A stretch of 64,000 nucleotides of DNA from Halobacteriovorax sp. JY17 (lineage in GTDB: Bacteria; Bdellovibrionota; Bacteriovoracia; Bacteriovoracales; Bacteriovoracaceae). Below the pieces are notes generated by a model. The model worked only from the letters and a program-made list of their open reading frames with translations. It searched no databases and had not been told where the DNA came from. Of this stretch, positions 34,904-43,725 are shown piece after piece; position 1 is the first letter of the stretch, and the number at the start of each line of letters is the position of its first letter. Made by a program: the position numbers and the translations under genes. The DNA lies in the NCBI RefSeq assembly GCF_002753895.1, contig NZ_NJER01000003.1:124001-188000 (forward strand). Direction: 5' to 3'.

Positions 34904-35355
34904 TGAAAGACATTCATCTTATCGTAGTTGGAAAATTAAAGGATAAGAACTTAGAAGCACTTGAAGATAATTATTTAAAACGAATAAAGTCACCAAAACT
35001 TCACATCCACGAAGTTAAGTCACATAAAGAAAATTTAGATTTAGAGGCCAATGAAGTTGAGAAGAAACTCAACGACATTGGCGCTACTTTTCCAATTCTT
35101 CTTGCAGAAAATGGTCAACTATTTGATAGTCCTAAGATGTCTAAGTGGCTCTTCAATCTACTAGAGGTGAAGTCAGAGAAGATCGTTTTTATTATAGGAG
35201 GAGCAAGTGGACACGGAGAAAAGATCATTCAGAGATCTAAGCAAAAACTTTCCCTATCCCCTCTAACTTATCCACATAAACTCGCAAGAATTCTCTTCGT
35301 AGAGCAAATCTATAGAGCATTAACCATCAATTCAGGTCACCCCTATCATAAGTAG
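34903..35355 (+). CDS. rlmH: 23S rRNA (pseudouridine1915-N3)-methyltransferase RlmH
   Basis: The 150-aa product starts at a GTG overlapping the rsfS stop by one base. It is a SPOUT enzyme with the knot motif IIGGASGHGEKI and the C-terminal family signature LARILFVEQIYRALTINSGHPYHK (in parts). It modifies pseudouridine 1915 in helix 69 (known). The order rsfS-rlmH is conserved in many bacteria. Confidence 0.94.
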   Translation: MKDIHLIVVGKLKDKNLEALEDNYLKRIKSPKLHIHEVKSHKENLDLEANEVEKKLNDIGATFPILLAENGQLFDSPKMSKWLFNLLEVKSEKIVFIIGGASGHGEKIIQRSKQKLSLSPLTYPHKLARILFVEQIYRALTINSGHPYHK

Positions 35356-35439
35356 TTCTATTTCTAGAACACTTAAGTAACTAGAAATCAGTTAACTAAT
35401 TGGCACGCCCTTTGCTTACTCATAAGCAAGGAGATTTCA

Positions 35440-35607
35440 ATGAAAAATATAAATCACTTGGATGTCGTAATCATTCTAGCGGGAATACTCCCCTTTTTAT
35501 TTCTTAGTTTTTCAAAAGTGACGGATGGCTACGTACTATTCATTCTTATGAATTTTATTTTAATGACAATAACGTTTATAAATTTAAAAAAAGGAAGATC
35601 AAAATGA
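35440..35607 (+). CDS. 55-aa membrane protein with two predicted helices
   Basis: The frame starts MKNINHLDVVIILAGILP and ends LKKGRSK. Two hydrophobic segments (about 9-23 and 31-48) suggest a helical hairpin with a basic C-terminal tail. A near-perfect AAGGAG lies 7 nt before the ATG. The stop overlaps the next ATG as ATGA (35604-35607), so it is coupled to the secreted-protein gene. I do not recognise a family. The ribosome-binding site and coupling make this a real gene despite its length. Confidence 0.75.
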   Translation: MKNINHLDVVIILAGILPFLFLSFSKVTDGYVLFILMNFILMTITFINLKKGRSK

Positions 35608-36026
35608 AGTTTTTTCTACTACCACTTATTCTTATTATTTCCATGAATATTACCATGGCAAATGAAGACTTCTGCTTTACAGGAATAGAGGGATTAAAGA
35701 TGAATTCTATTCAAAAGAGTAATAAGAAAATGAGTTGCCAAGACAGAGACTCACTCGTAGTGGCGCTTCAAGCGGGAACTCTCACTCTTGGAACGATAAC
35801 GGCCCTATGCACTTGGGCGCCCGAGCCTGCTCTCACAAAAGTTAGTGCAGCAGTCATTGCTACAGGTGGACTAATTTTGAATTATGCGACTTTCCTTGTT
35901 AGAAACTCGCCATGTAATTCATCTGAGGAAAGAGTTTTAAACGACTATGAAAGAAGAGAGTTCTTAGAAAAAATGTGTTCAGCTATGGATAAGAACTATA
36001 ATGAGTATACTGAAAAGTGCGAGTGA
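35604..36026 (+). CDS. small secreted Cys-containing protein
   Basis: The 140-aa product has a signal peptide (MKFFLLPLILIISMNITMA, cut before NEDF). The mature part has six cysteines and a hydrophobic Ala/Gly/Thr-rich centre (about residues 52-96, core VSAAVIATGGLILNYATFLV) that could insert in a membrane. The overall plan, Cys-flanked hydrophobic segment after a signal peptide, recalls the middle of the 1015-aa protein at 239, without detectable identity by eye. It is translationally coupled to the 55-aa membrane protein and convergent to trpS. Confidence 0.72.
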   Translation: MKFFLLPLILIISMNITMANEDFCFTGIEGLKMNSIQKSNKKMSCQDRDSLVVALQAGTLTLGTITALCTWAPEPALTKVSAAVIATGGLILNYATFLVRNSPCNSSEERVLNDYERREFLEKMCSAMDKNYNEYTEKCE

Positions 36027-36035
36027 GAACTCGCG
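36017..36035. terminator. shared hairpin between convergent genes
   Basis: GCGAGT-GAGA-ACTCGC (36019-36034) includes the stop codon of the plus-strand gene and lies 3 bp from the trpS stop. It can fold from both strands. On the minus strand it is followed by ACTTTT. It probably serves as a bidirectional terminator. Confidence 0.5.
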
Positions 36036-36036
36036 C

Positions 36037-37035
36037 TTAGCTAATTACACCTACTGCTTTTTTAACTTCTTTTAAAAACTCAGCGGCCTTTGGTCTTACT
36101 CTTTCAGCGCCCTCTTTTAAGACCAAGTCAATTTTAGACTTATCTGCAATCAATTCATTATATTTCTCGCGAGGCTCTCTGAGGTATTCGTTTGCAACAT
36201 TAAAGAGTTCTAGCTTAGCTTCTCCCCAACCAATTCCCTTTCTATACCATGCATCGAGTTCTTTAATTTGGGCTTCGCTAGCAAAGAGTTTATAGAAGTC
36301 AAAAATTACTGAATCATTTGGATCTTTAGGAACTTCAGGAGCTGTTGAGTCCGTCGCAATCTTATTAATCGTTTTCTTCAATTTCTTCTCAGGTAAAAAT
36401 AATGGGATATGGTTTCCATAACTCTTACTCATCTTTCTTCCATCTAGTCCGGGAACAAGAGCTCCCTCCTGGGCCTTTGCTTCAGGTAGAGTAAAAATAT
36501 CTCCATAGATATGATTAAATGAACTCGCAATATCACGAGCAATCTCAATATGCTGTAATTGATCTGCACCAACGGGAACTACATTAGTTTTAAGAAATAA
36601 AATGTCACAGGCCATTAAAATTGGGTATGTATACACACCCATATTCACACCATGGTCAGTATCGCGTTTTTCAATTTCATTACTTTGTACAAGGGCCTTA
36701 TAGGCGTGGGCCCTATTCATAAGCCCCTTTGCAGTAAAGCAAGAAGTGATCCAGTTTAATTCTAAGATTTCAGGAATATGGCTTTGTTGATAAAGAGTCA
36801 CTTTTGAAGGATCAAGCCCCAGCGCCAACCAAGTTGCTGCTACATCATAAATATATTCTCTAAGAACTTCTGGCTGATGGACAGTGATAAGAGAATGATA
36901 ATCTGCTATAAAGTAATATCCTTCATAATCACCAGAGTTTGCCATTTCAAGTGCTGGCTTAATTGCTCCAAAATAATTTCCAAAGTGCGGAACACCTGTT
37001 GGCTTGATACCTGTTAAACTGATTTTCTTACTCAT
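36037..37035 (-). CDS. trpS: tryptophanyl-tRNA synthetase
   Basis: The 332-aa class I synthetase has the HIGH-type motif in TGVPHFGNYFGAIKP (here PHFGN) and KMSKSYGN as the KMSKS loop. MACDILFLKTNVVPVGADQ and LDGRKMSK are typical of bacterial TrpRS. Length is normal. It charges tRNA-Trp with tryptophan in the cytosol. The 64-bp gap to the upstream pilin-like gene is AT-rich with no clear signals. Confidence 0.96.
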   Translation of the reverse strand: MSKKISLTGIKPTGVPHFGNYFGAIKPALEMANSGDYEGYYFIADYHSLITVHQPEVLREYIYDVAATWLALGLDPSKVTLYQQSHIPEILELNWITSCFTAKGLMNRAHAYKALVQSNEIEKRDTDHGVNMGVYTYPILMACDILFLKTNVVPVGADQLQHIEIARDIASSFNHIYGDIFTLPEAKAQEGALVPGLDGRKMSKSYGNHIPLFLPEKKLKKTINKIATDSTAPEVPKDPNDSVIFDFYKLFASEAQIKELDAWYRKGIGWGEAKLELFNVANEYLREPREKYNELIADKSKIDLVLKEGAERVRPKAAEFLKEVKKAVGVIS

Positions 37036-37099
37036 ACTTTTCCTATCAACATTAATCTATGACTCATAAAGTTACAATAATAGGTAGGTGAAAACAAGA

Positions 37100-37804
37100 C
37101 TAATCTTTAAACATCTCTTCAAGTTGTTTATTTGATTCTTTTAACTTCTCAAGGTTTTTATTCATTTCTTTCAAAGCCGAACTTCCTTCTATTAGGCTCT
37201 TAACCTTCTTAGAATCTTCAGTTTCTTTACCATGATATAAATCATTGAGAGCGCCTTCAGTATTTACAGTGTTCTCAGATCCTTCAAAAGAAAAACTAGA
37301 TGGTGAACCAAGAGTTGAACAGTTTAAAACTCTCCCCTCTTTATCTAACTCTAAGCTTAATTTTACAACTCTAACGTACTTCTTAGCCCCATAAGACTTT
37401 CCTACCTTAGAAAAGTTAAACACTAGTTGCATAAGCCCTTTGAACTCAGAATCTTTTTCAAAATTTCTTGTCGTTATAGAGTCTAATCTAATTAAACCTA
37501 ACTCGTAAATTTCGCCTTTTTTATAAATTGGTTTCCCATTGGATTTTAGAATATCTTCTAATTCAAATTCAACTCCATCCTTCAAATATACTCCCTCAAA
37601 GTTCTTAGCACAGTAACCTGGCCTTGCAAGATATGCTTTTGCCTCTGAGTAAAAGTTTTGAACTGCAGCTCTGGAGCGAAGAGATTTTTCCGATAATGTT
37701 TGATTTTCCATTAACTTCATCATCCCAAGTGATAACAACCCCATCATTCCAGCGGCCATCATAATTTGGACCATGGAAAAACCATTATTATTTAATTTTC
37801 TCAT
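37100..37804 (-). CDS. type IV pilin-like protein (prepilin leader)
   Basis: The 234-aa product begins MRKLNNNGFSMVQIMMAAGM, a short basic leader ending in Gly8, then Phe and a hydrophobic helix. This is the class III (prepilin peptidase) signal found in pilins and pseudopilins. Position +5 of the mature protein is Gln instead of the usual Glu. The C-terminal domain is larger than in minor pilins, with two cysteines and a helical Glu/Lys-rich end (EMNKNLEKLKESNKQLEEMF). It could be a minor pilin, a secretion pseudopilin or a surface protein using the same export route. No other pilus gene is nearby. Confidence 0.75.
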   Translation of the reverse strand: MRKLNNNGFSMVQIMMAAGMMGLLSLGMMKLMENQTLSEKSLRSRAAVQNFYSEAKAYLARPGYCAKNFEGVYLKDGVEFELEDILKSNGKPIYKKGEIYELGLIRLDSITTRNFEKDSEFKGLMQLVFNFSKVGKSYGAKKYVRVVKLSLELDKEGRVLNCSTLGSPSSFSFEGSENTVNTEGALNDLYHGKETEDSKKVKSLIEGSSALKEMNKNLEKLKESNKQLEEMFKD

Positions 37805-37876
37805 TAGATAATTATATTAAGCATATGAGCAAGAAGGTATCGGAAAAGAATTCCTATTTAGGAGTATTTTTGACAC

Positions 37877-37902
37877 AAAAAAAGACTCGTTTGAAGAGTC
37901 TT
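37877..37902 (-). terminator. terminator of tRNA-Leu
   Basis: AAGACTC-GTTTGAA-GAGTCTT (37882-37902) forms a 7-bp stem. On the minus strand it continues into TTTTTTT. It is 17 bp beyond the tRNA 3' end. Confidence 0.88.
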
Positions 37903-37919
37903 AAATTGTCATATCTAAA

Positions 37920-38003
37920 TGGTGCCCAGGAGAGGACTTGAACCTCCACGCCAAAGGCACTAGATCCTAAGTCTAGCGTGTATACCAATTTCACCACCTG
38001 GGC
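37920..38003 (-). tRNA. tRNA-Leu (anticodon UAG)
   Basis: On the minus strand the acceptor 5' arm GCCCAGG (38003-37997) pairs with CCTGGGC (37930-37924). Discriminator A and an encoded CCA follow (37923-37920). The D-arm is GTGGTGAAATTGGTATACAC. The anticodon loop CTTAGGA gives anticodon TAG between CTAGA/TCTAG stems. A long variable arm (TGCCTTTGGCGT), as expected for Leu, and the T-arm GGTTCAAGTCC complete it. It reads CUN codons, mainly CUA. Confidence 0.97.
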
Positions 38004-38095
38004 ATATATTCGAGTGATATGACGTCCTGTATTTTTAATGGTTCTGGCCAGAAATGACAAGTAAAAATTTAGATTTTTTTGAAATAGTTAATAGA

Positions 38096-40750
38096 TTAAG
38101 CCGCTTTCTTTTTATTTATAGCTAATTTTCTTTCGAATTCTGTAACTTTAGATTTCAGGAGGTTGGCTTCTTGCTTATATTTGAGAATTTCTTTCTTTTT
38201 CTCTGCCAACTCAGCCTTTGCCTTATCTGACTCTGCTTTGAAGTTATTATTCAACTTTTCAAGTTGTTTGATTTTATGCTGAAACTTTGCACTATCTGAC
38301 GACTGAGTAGAGCTTCGACCTGAACCATTTTTACTGCTTGATTCTTCGACCTGTGCTGTTAAAAATTTATTCTTCTGCTCAAGTTGCTTTATCTTAAGTC
38401 CAATCGCTTTATTCTGATCGCTTCCTTTTTTAATTTCTAAGACAAGCTTTTCAATTTCTCTTTCTTTTTCTACAACTAAGTTTTGGTCAGATTCTAAATT
38501 TCTGCTTGGCACGACAACTTCTGATAACTCTGCTTGAACTTTTTTTAAGTTTTCAACTTCTGCTCCCAACTCTTTATTCTCTTTTTGTAATTTATTTATA
38601 ATTACCTGACTCTTCATCATCTTCTCTCTAAAGTGAGTCGTGTCAGCATCTGCCTTAGAAGTAGAATTTCTTTTCTCATCCTCTAGTTTTGTATTTAAAG
38701 TTTCACTTCTCTCTTTTGCTTCTTCTAGCATCGTCTCCAAGGTTTTAATCTTAGACTCATACCCTTTAGCCTCTGCACTTGCTAAACCCTTATGAAGAAC
38801 ATGGTCTATCGCCTCATTTGTTCTCTTCTCAGTTTCATTATTAGTAACGATATTTTCTGTATTTGTTTTTAAAATTTCTATTTGTTTATTCTTTCTTTCA
38901 AGCTCAGTGTTTAATCTTGAAATCTCAACATCGTGACGAACATCGTCGACCTTATTATTCTTACTTGATGAAACTAGAAGTTCTTTTTTCATAACATCTA
39001 TTAATTTCATCATACGACTAAGCTGAATGTCTTTCTTAGCTGAGGCTTCTTTTAATTTTTCAAACTCAGTACTATCAAAAGAAGGGACTTCTCTCTTCTC
39101 ATCAGAAACTGTTTCAAGAACCGAATCATTTAAGAGACCTTGAACTAAAGCGGAGGATTCGCCTTCTGAAATATTCATTCTCTCTCTAAGCATAGTTGAT
39201 ACTTGAACACTTAGATCTTCATGCCCTTTAATTTCATCACTAGAAATTTTTCTCTTAATATCAGCAACGAGGCTATCTCTAGTGCTTCTCCACTTTGGTA
39301 ATTCACCTTTCACATTAGAAAAATCTCTCTCCGCCTCTTCATTAACCTTAAGACTCTTTACTTCAAGAATATCTTTATTTTGTCCAAGATCCTCTTGAGA
39401 GCCATTGATGATAACTTTTTCGTTATCTTCCTCTTCTTTAGAGCCTTTAATTAGTTGTGACGTTTCCCCTATATCTTCTCTAGCACCTTTAATAACTGTC
39501 GTCGTCTCATCAGCTTCATCCACCCATCCTGAAACTCTTTCGATTGCCTCTGTGTAGTCTTGAACACCAAGACTTACAATTTCATTGGCCTCATCAATAT
39601 TTAAGGACTCTACTTTCTTTAGGAATTTTTCTAATATTTCTTTTTGATTACTGGAAGTCTTTTTAATTTCTAAAGATTCTTTAATTTCATTATGTTTCTG
39701 TGAGTTTAATAGTAAATTTAAAATTTCTTCTTTAGAATCTAGGTCTAATTTTGATATTAAATTCTGATTTGGATAATCGCGGAGCACACCTGCCAAGCTA
39801 TCTAATGTGATTTCTTCAACATCAATTTCTTTCATTTCTAGAAAGTTAACAATTCTTGAAATTGAACTCAGTGAGATACTTTTTCCCTTGTCCTTACCTA
39901 GTTCCAAATGAAGATCTTCTTTATAATTGATTTTAACTTTATTAGGCTTCTCACCTTCAAGAGAAGGTCTCACTGCTTTAAACTTGTCGATCCCATGAAT
40001 ATAAATTGACTTAGAACTACTCACATCTTTAGTCCATGCAGATGTAATCACAAGCTTACTAGAACTTTTTAGTGTATAAATATCTAACGATGTAGCCTCT
40101 TTGCCCATGCCAGATAAACTTCCTTCCTCTTTAGAAAGCGCCTTCCAGACAAGCTCACTATAGAATTTTTCAACAGGAAAATGAGCTTGTAAAAAAAAGG
40201 TGTCACCACATATTCCAAAATCGACATCGAGAGGAAATGATCCTTTCTCTTTCTGAATAACCTCAGACACATAATTAAACAAATGAAAAAGTCCCTTCTT
40301 TATATTAAAGAAGTCAAACCCTTCTTCAGCAGCTTTTACCGATATGGAATCACAATAGAAACCTGAATTTAAATGATCGGTAACTTTAACTTTTCCAAGA
40401 GAGCGCAATTCCTCTGTAAGACCACTATTCACTTGAAGAGTTGCGCTATCACCTAAGAGTCTCTTAAAGAAGGTTCTCTCTATTTCGCTCTGTAATAATT
40501 CGCTAGATATTACTGCGACACCACCCATTTCAAAAAAGGATTCACGGTCATCAGTTTCTCCAAACAAAATAAACCTTCCCTCTTTAGAACCTATTGCATC
40601 AACATGATCAATAAGAGTGAATTCATAATCAAAGTCAGGGCTATAGGATGCTTCTATGACATAGTCTAATTCGGCAAGAATAGAAGTTACAGACTCTGGC
40701 AGATCGCCTTTCACTAAATTTAGGATATACTTTTTTACTTTATCCATCAT
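38096..40750 (-). CDS. 884-aa cytoplasmic protein with long C-terminal coiled coil
   Basis: No signal peptide or membrane helix is seen. Residues 1-270 look like a globular alpha/beta domain. A central acidic, Ser/Glu-rich linker carries repeats around INGSQED, IKGSKEE and IKGARED (about residues 420-455). From about residue 560 to the end heptad-rich sequence (ERKNKQIEILKTNTENI, LEEAKERSETLNTKLEDEK, EKKKEILKYKQEANLLK) forms an extended coiled coil. Its start overlaps the stop of the pseudo-HD-GYP gene by 4 nt (ATGA), so the two are probably made together. The three IKG/ING-SxED repeats could be phosphorylation or binding motifs (inference). The family is not recognised. Confidence 0.8.
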   Translation of the reverse strand: MMDKVKKYILNLVKGDLPESVTSILAELDYVIEASYSPDFDYEFTLIDHVDAIGSKEGRFILFGETDDRESFFEMGGVAVISSELLQSEIERTFFKRLLGDSATLQVNSGLTEELRSLGKVKVTDHLNSGFYCDSISVKAAEEGFDFFNIKKGLFHLFNYVSEVIQKEKGSFPLDVDFGICGDTFFLQAHFPVEKFYSELVWKALSKEEGSLSGMGKEATSLDIYTLKSSSKLVITSAWTKDVSSSKSIYIHGIDKFKAVRPSLEGEKPNKVKINYKEDLHLELGKDKGKSISLSSISRIVNFLEMKEIDVEEITLDSLAGVLRDYPNQNLISKLDLDSKEEILNLLLNSQKHNEIKESLEIKKTSSNQKEILEKFLKKVESLNIDEANEIVSLGVQDYTEAIERVSGWVDEADETTTVIKGAREDIGETSQLIKGSKEEEDNEKVIINGSQEDLGQNKDILEVKSLKVNEEAERDFSNVKGELPKWRSTRDSLVADIKRKISSDEIKGHEDLSVQVSTMLRERMNISEGESSALVQGLLNDSVLETVSDEKREVPSFDSTEFEKLKEASAKKDIQLSRMMKLIDVMKKELLVSSSKNNKVDDVRHDVEISRLNTELERKNKQIEILKTNTENIVTNNETEKRTNEAIDHVLHKGLASAEAKGYESKIKTLETMLEEAKERSETLNTKLEDEKRNSTSKADADTTHFREKMMKSQVIINKLQKENKELGAEVENLKKVQAELSEVVVPSRNLESDQNLVVEKEREIEKLVLEIKKGSDQNKAIGLKIKQLEQKNKFLTAQVEESSSKNGSGRSSTQSSDSAKFQHKIKQLEKLNNNFKAESDKAKAELAEKKKEILKYKQEANLLKSKVTEFERKLAINKKKAA

Positions 40751-41700
40751 GAGGCTATTTGCTCCTGATTGGCTACGTCTAAAAATATATCTCTAATACT
40801 CTCTTTAAATGATTTAACAAAAGAGTCATCCTCTTCGCTTTCTTTAAAAATTCCTTTAAGAAACTCAACACCATCATTTTCTGAAAAATCAAATTCTGAG
40901 TAAGGAAGAGTTCTTTCTATGAAAATTGAAATTTTTTCAAGCTCACTTAATTCATTAAAATTGAGCCCTATTCCTTTTTCACTGCCTTCAAATTCTTCGT
41001 GATGGAATTGAATCAGTCTGGAGAGATGCTTATGACTTAATTGATAATATTTTGATTTCTCATAGGCCATGAGAGACTCGCTAATATGATCGAGATCACC
41101 AATCTTATAAGTATTCTTTGCGTATGAGTAATCATTGAAAAAACTTATATTATAAAGATCTGTTAAGAAACTTCCGTGAGTATATCCTGCAGACAAGGCA
41201 AGAAGAGTTACTAGGGAAGAAAATAAACTCGCTCTTCTAAGTGTACTCAGAGCATGTTGATCCATCTCTTCTTCAAAGCTTGGAGAAATTTTATAAAATG
41301 TATCTTTGAAAATAATTACTAGGCTCAATAGAGATCCATCTAAATCTCCATTCCAATAAGTTGGTAGAATGTGTTTGAGCAATGAATCTCGATATGAAAG
41401 TCTTTCTCTCTCATTTGTGGACACGAGAAGCTTTGAGAGAAGGTCTTTAGCCACAGCTATAAAATCTTCATTACAAACTTCATTTATAAATAAGTATTCT
41501 GTTACTTTTTGAAATTTTTCTAGTTTTGAAAAGTCGAGATAGTCTCCGCAGTGAAGAAGCTTAACAAGTTTACCATCTGACTTCTTCCAATATAGATCCC
41601 CATGAGAAGTTTTCATCTTCTCAAGGTCGTTAAATGAAATGGGTCTTAACTCTCCAATAGCTTCAGCAGAACCCTTAGATGAGTCTAAATTTTTAAACAT
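40747..41700 (-). CDS. degenerate HD-GYP domain protein
   Basis: The product is 317 aa from the ATG at 41700, which has GGAG 6 nt upstream; a GTG at 41712 would add 4 residues. The C-terminal half aligns by eye with the HD-GYP protein at 57223. QHALSTLRRASL matches the first His helix, ISFFND matches LFHD (His replaced by Asn), and FHHEEFEGSEKGIGL matches HHERYDGRGYPDGL (GYP lost). With the HD pair and GYP broken, c-di-GMP hydrolysis is unlikely; a binding or scaffold role is more likely (inference). The N-terminal 120 residues resemble the variable sensory half of such proteins. It is coupled to the 884-aa coiled-coil gene. Confidence 0.75.
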   Translation of the reverse strand: MFKNLDSSKGSAEAIGELRPISFNDLEKMKTSHGDLYWKKSDGKLVKLLHCGDYLDFSKLEKFQKVTEYLFINEVCNEDFIAVAKDLLSKLLVSTNERERLSYRDSLLKHILPTYWNGDLDGSLLSLVIIFKDTFYKISPSFEEEMDQHALSTLRRASLFSSLVTLLALSAGYTHGSFLTDLYNISFFNDYSYAKNTYKIGDLDHISESLMAYEKSKYYQLSHKHLSRLIQFHHEEFEGSEKGIGLNFNELSELEKISIFIERTLPYSEFDFSENDGVEFLKGIFKESEEDDSFVKSFKESIRDIFLDVANQEQIAS

Positions 41701-41751
41701 GCATTTCTCCACAAAACTTATCGGAAAAATACAGTAAATGATTAGAATTAA

Positions 41752-41782
41752 AGAAAAAAAAAGCCTCCAGAAACGGAGGCTA
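41752..41782 (-). terminator. terminator of the ABC permease operon
   Basis: GCCTCC-AGAAAC-GGAGGC (41763-41780) forms a 6-bp stem. On the minus strand it is followed by TTTTTTTTTC. It lies 20 bp past the stop at 41801. Confidence 0.88.
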
Positions 41783-41800
41783 AAGTGCCGAAATTATGTT

Positions 41801-42709
41801 TTATTTTCCCTTAAGCTTAGGATCTAGTGCGTCTCTAAGAGCATCTCCTAGCATATTAAGAGAGAGAACAACTATCATCATAGCAAGAGTAGCTGCTCCA
41901 AGTTGCCACCAGACACCTCTTGCAAGCTCAAGTTTAGCATCGTCAATCATTGTTCCCCAACTAGGTCTACCTTGAACTCCTAGACCTAGATAAGAAAGAA
42001 TCACTTCTGTCTTGATCGCCGTTTGGAACATTAATGAGAAGTTGATTATCACTAAGTGAGATACGTTTGGAAAAATGTGCTTAATAAGCTTTCTAGAGTG
42101 TCCTCCGCCTAGTGCAGATGCCGCTTGAACGTAGTCTCTATTCTTATGTCTCATTACCTCACCACGGATCAGTCTACAAAGATTCACCCATGAAGTAAGC
42201 CCTAGGGCCACATACATTGAAACAAGTCCTCTACCAAGAACAAATGAAAGAGCTACTAAGAGCATAATTGTTGGGATTGATTGAAAGCAAGTGTAGAACC
42301 AAACAATTACTTCATCTACTTTTCCACCGAAGTACCCTGCGATACTTCCCATAACAACACCAATACAAACAGAAATAAGAGCGGCTACAAGTCCAACCGA
42401 CATCGCAACTTCCGTTCCTTTAATCATTTTTGTAAAAACGCTTCTTCCGAAAATATCTGTTCCAAATAGGAAGTCTCCGCCTGGAGCTGAGTAAGAAGGC
42501 CCTACTTCAACTGCCCAGTCAGAAGCAATGAGACCAGTTGCTGAAAGAACTGATATAAGTGCATACACTCCAACAATGATCAATGACATTACGGCCATTT
42601 TATCTTTAAAAATATTTTCGACGGCATGATCCCAAAGGGATTTTGATTTCTTCAATTTAGATTCCTCTATTTCTACACCCTCTACGGATTGAATACTTGA
42701 TTGTGACAC
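41801..42709 (-). CDS. peptide-type ABC transporter permease, OppC/DppC-like
   Basis: The 302-aa product has an N-terminal helix (KMAVMSLIIVGVYALISVL) and the family segment GTDIFGRSVFTKMIKGTEVAM. The permease EAA loop is YVQAASALGGGHSRKLIKHIFPN. The C terminus PRWGTMI-like stretch (RPSWGTMIDDAKLELARGVWW) and LRDALDPKLKGK are typical of OppC/DppC. The start is GTG with AGGAG upstream. The oppB-like gene ends 9 bp before it. Confidence 0.93.
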   Translation of the reverse strand: MSQSSIQSVEGVEIEESKLKKSKSLWDHAVENIFKDKMAVMSLIIVGVYALISVLSATGLIASDWAVEVGPSYSAPGGDFLFGTDIFGRSVFTKMIKGTEVAMSVGLVAALISVCIGVVMGSIAGYFGGKVDEVIVWFYTCFQSIPTIMLLVALSFVLGRGLVSMYVALGLTSWVNLCRLIRGEVMRHKNRDYVQAASALGGGHSRKLIKHIFPNVSHLVIINFSLMFQTAIKTEVILSYLGLGVQGRPSWGTMIDDAKLELARGVWWQLGAATLAMMIVVLSLNMLGDALRDALDPKLKGK

Positions 42710-42718
42710 TTCTCACTC

Positions 42719-43660
42719 CTACTTAAGTCGAACTCTTGGATCTACAATTGTGTACAGAACATCAGTAATAACGCTAAAGATGATATAGGCCATTGCTGTC
42801 AAAATAGTCATTGCCTTAATTACTGGAAAGTCTGAATTATAGACACCATTCAATGTGATTCCACCAAGACCTGGAATACTGAAAAAGCTTTCTAAGAGGA
42901 GAGCTCCAAGTATCAGGAAAGGGATTTGAATAACAACAAATGTGATAATAGGTATCATTGCATTCTTTAAAACGTGCTTAAACAAAATAACTCTTTCAGA
43001 AAGACCTTTCGCCTTAGCCGTTCTTACATAATCTTGATAGATTTCATCTAGCATTACTGTTCTATAAAATCTCACATCAGGACCAATCGAGAGAATAATC
43101 CAAATGATAATTGGCAGAACAACATATGGAACAAAGTCAGGAAAACCAGACTCATAACCAGAAATTTCAAACCAACCTAACTTATAAGCAAAGAACCATT
43201 GCCCAAATAGGATATAGGCAAGAGAAGTAATACTCATCAGAAGTACGCAAAAGAATACCGCGCACTTATCAATCCATTGCCCTCTAAAGAAAGAAACAAC
43301 GAGAGAAATTGATACTGCAATTATTGTAGAGAGCACAAATGCTGGTAAAGTCAGAGTTAAAGATGGTATTGCACCATTTTTAATCATCTGAATAATTTCC
43401 TGCTTAGTTGTCCACGATCTACCAAAATCAAAAGTAAATGCTGATTTAACAATATCTAGGTACTGGGCCCACATTGGCTTATTTAGTCCTAATTCGTTTC
43501 TAAGGTCTGCAATTTGAGAAAGTGTTGCATGTTTTCCAAGCATAATAAGGGCCGGATCTGGCGCAACAACATTAAATATAATAAATATTATCAATGCGAC
43601 CCCTAGGATTGTAGGGATTATGTAAAATAATCTTCTTAAGATGTACTGCCACAAATTCAA
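42719..43660 (-). CDS. peptide-type ABC transporter permease, OppB/DppB-like
   Basis: The 313-aa product begins LWQYILRRLFYIIPTILGVA, the hallmark of OppB/DppB permeases. The EAA loop is YVRTAKAKGLSERVILFKHVLKNAMIP, followed by LLLESFFSIPGLG and the C terminus DVLYTIVDPRVRLK. It pairs with the OppC-like gene downstream to form the membrane channel. It is separated from the binding-protein gene by a hairpin terminator, so expression is probably lower than that of the binding protein. Confidence 0.94.
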   Translation of the reverse strand: MNLWQYILRRLFYIIPTILGVALIIFIIFNVVAPDPALIMLGKHATLSQIADLRNELGLNKPMWAQYLDIVKSAFTFDFGRSWTTKQEIIQMIKNGAIPSLTLTLPAFVLSTIIAVSISLVVSFFRGQWIDKCAVFFCVLLMSITSLAYILFGQWFFAYKLGWFEISGYESGFPDFVPYVVLPIIIWIILSIGPDVRFYRTVMLDEIYQDYVRTAKAKGLSERVILFKHVLKNAMIPIITFVVIQIPFLILGALLLESFFSIPGLGGITLNGVYNSDFPVIKAMTILTAMAYIIFSVITDVLYTIVDPRVRLK

Positions 43661-43681
43661 AATTAACCACCTGATTAATGT

Positions 43682-43705
43682 AAAAAGCCCTCTACAAGAG
43701 AGGGC
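43682..43705 (-). terminator. hairpin terminator/attenuator between oppA-like and oppB-like genes
   Basis: GCCCTCT-ACAAG-AGAGGGC (43687-43705) forms a perfect 7-bp stem. On the minus strand it is followed by TTTTTA. It lies 20 bp after the binding-protein stop, the usual place for a partial terminator that keeps solute-binding protein in excess. Confidence 0.85.
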
Positions 43706-43725
43706 CGAGATTTTTAAGTTATAAC

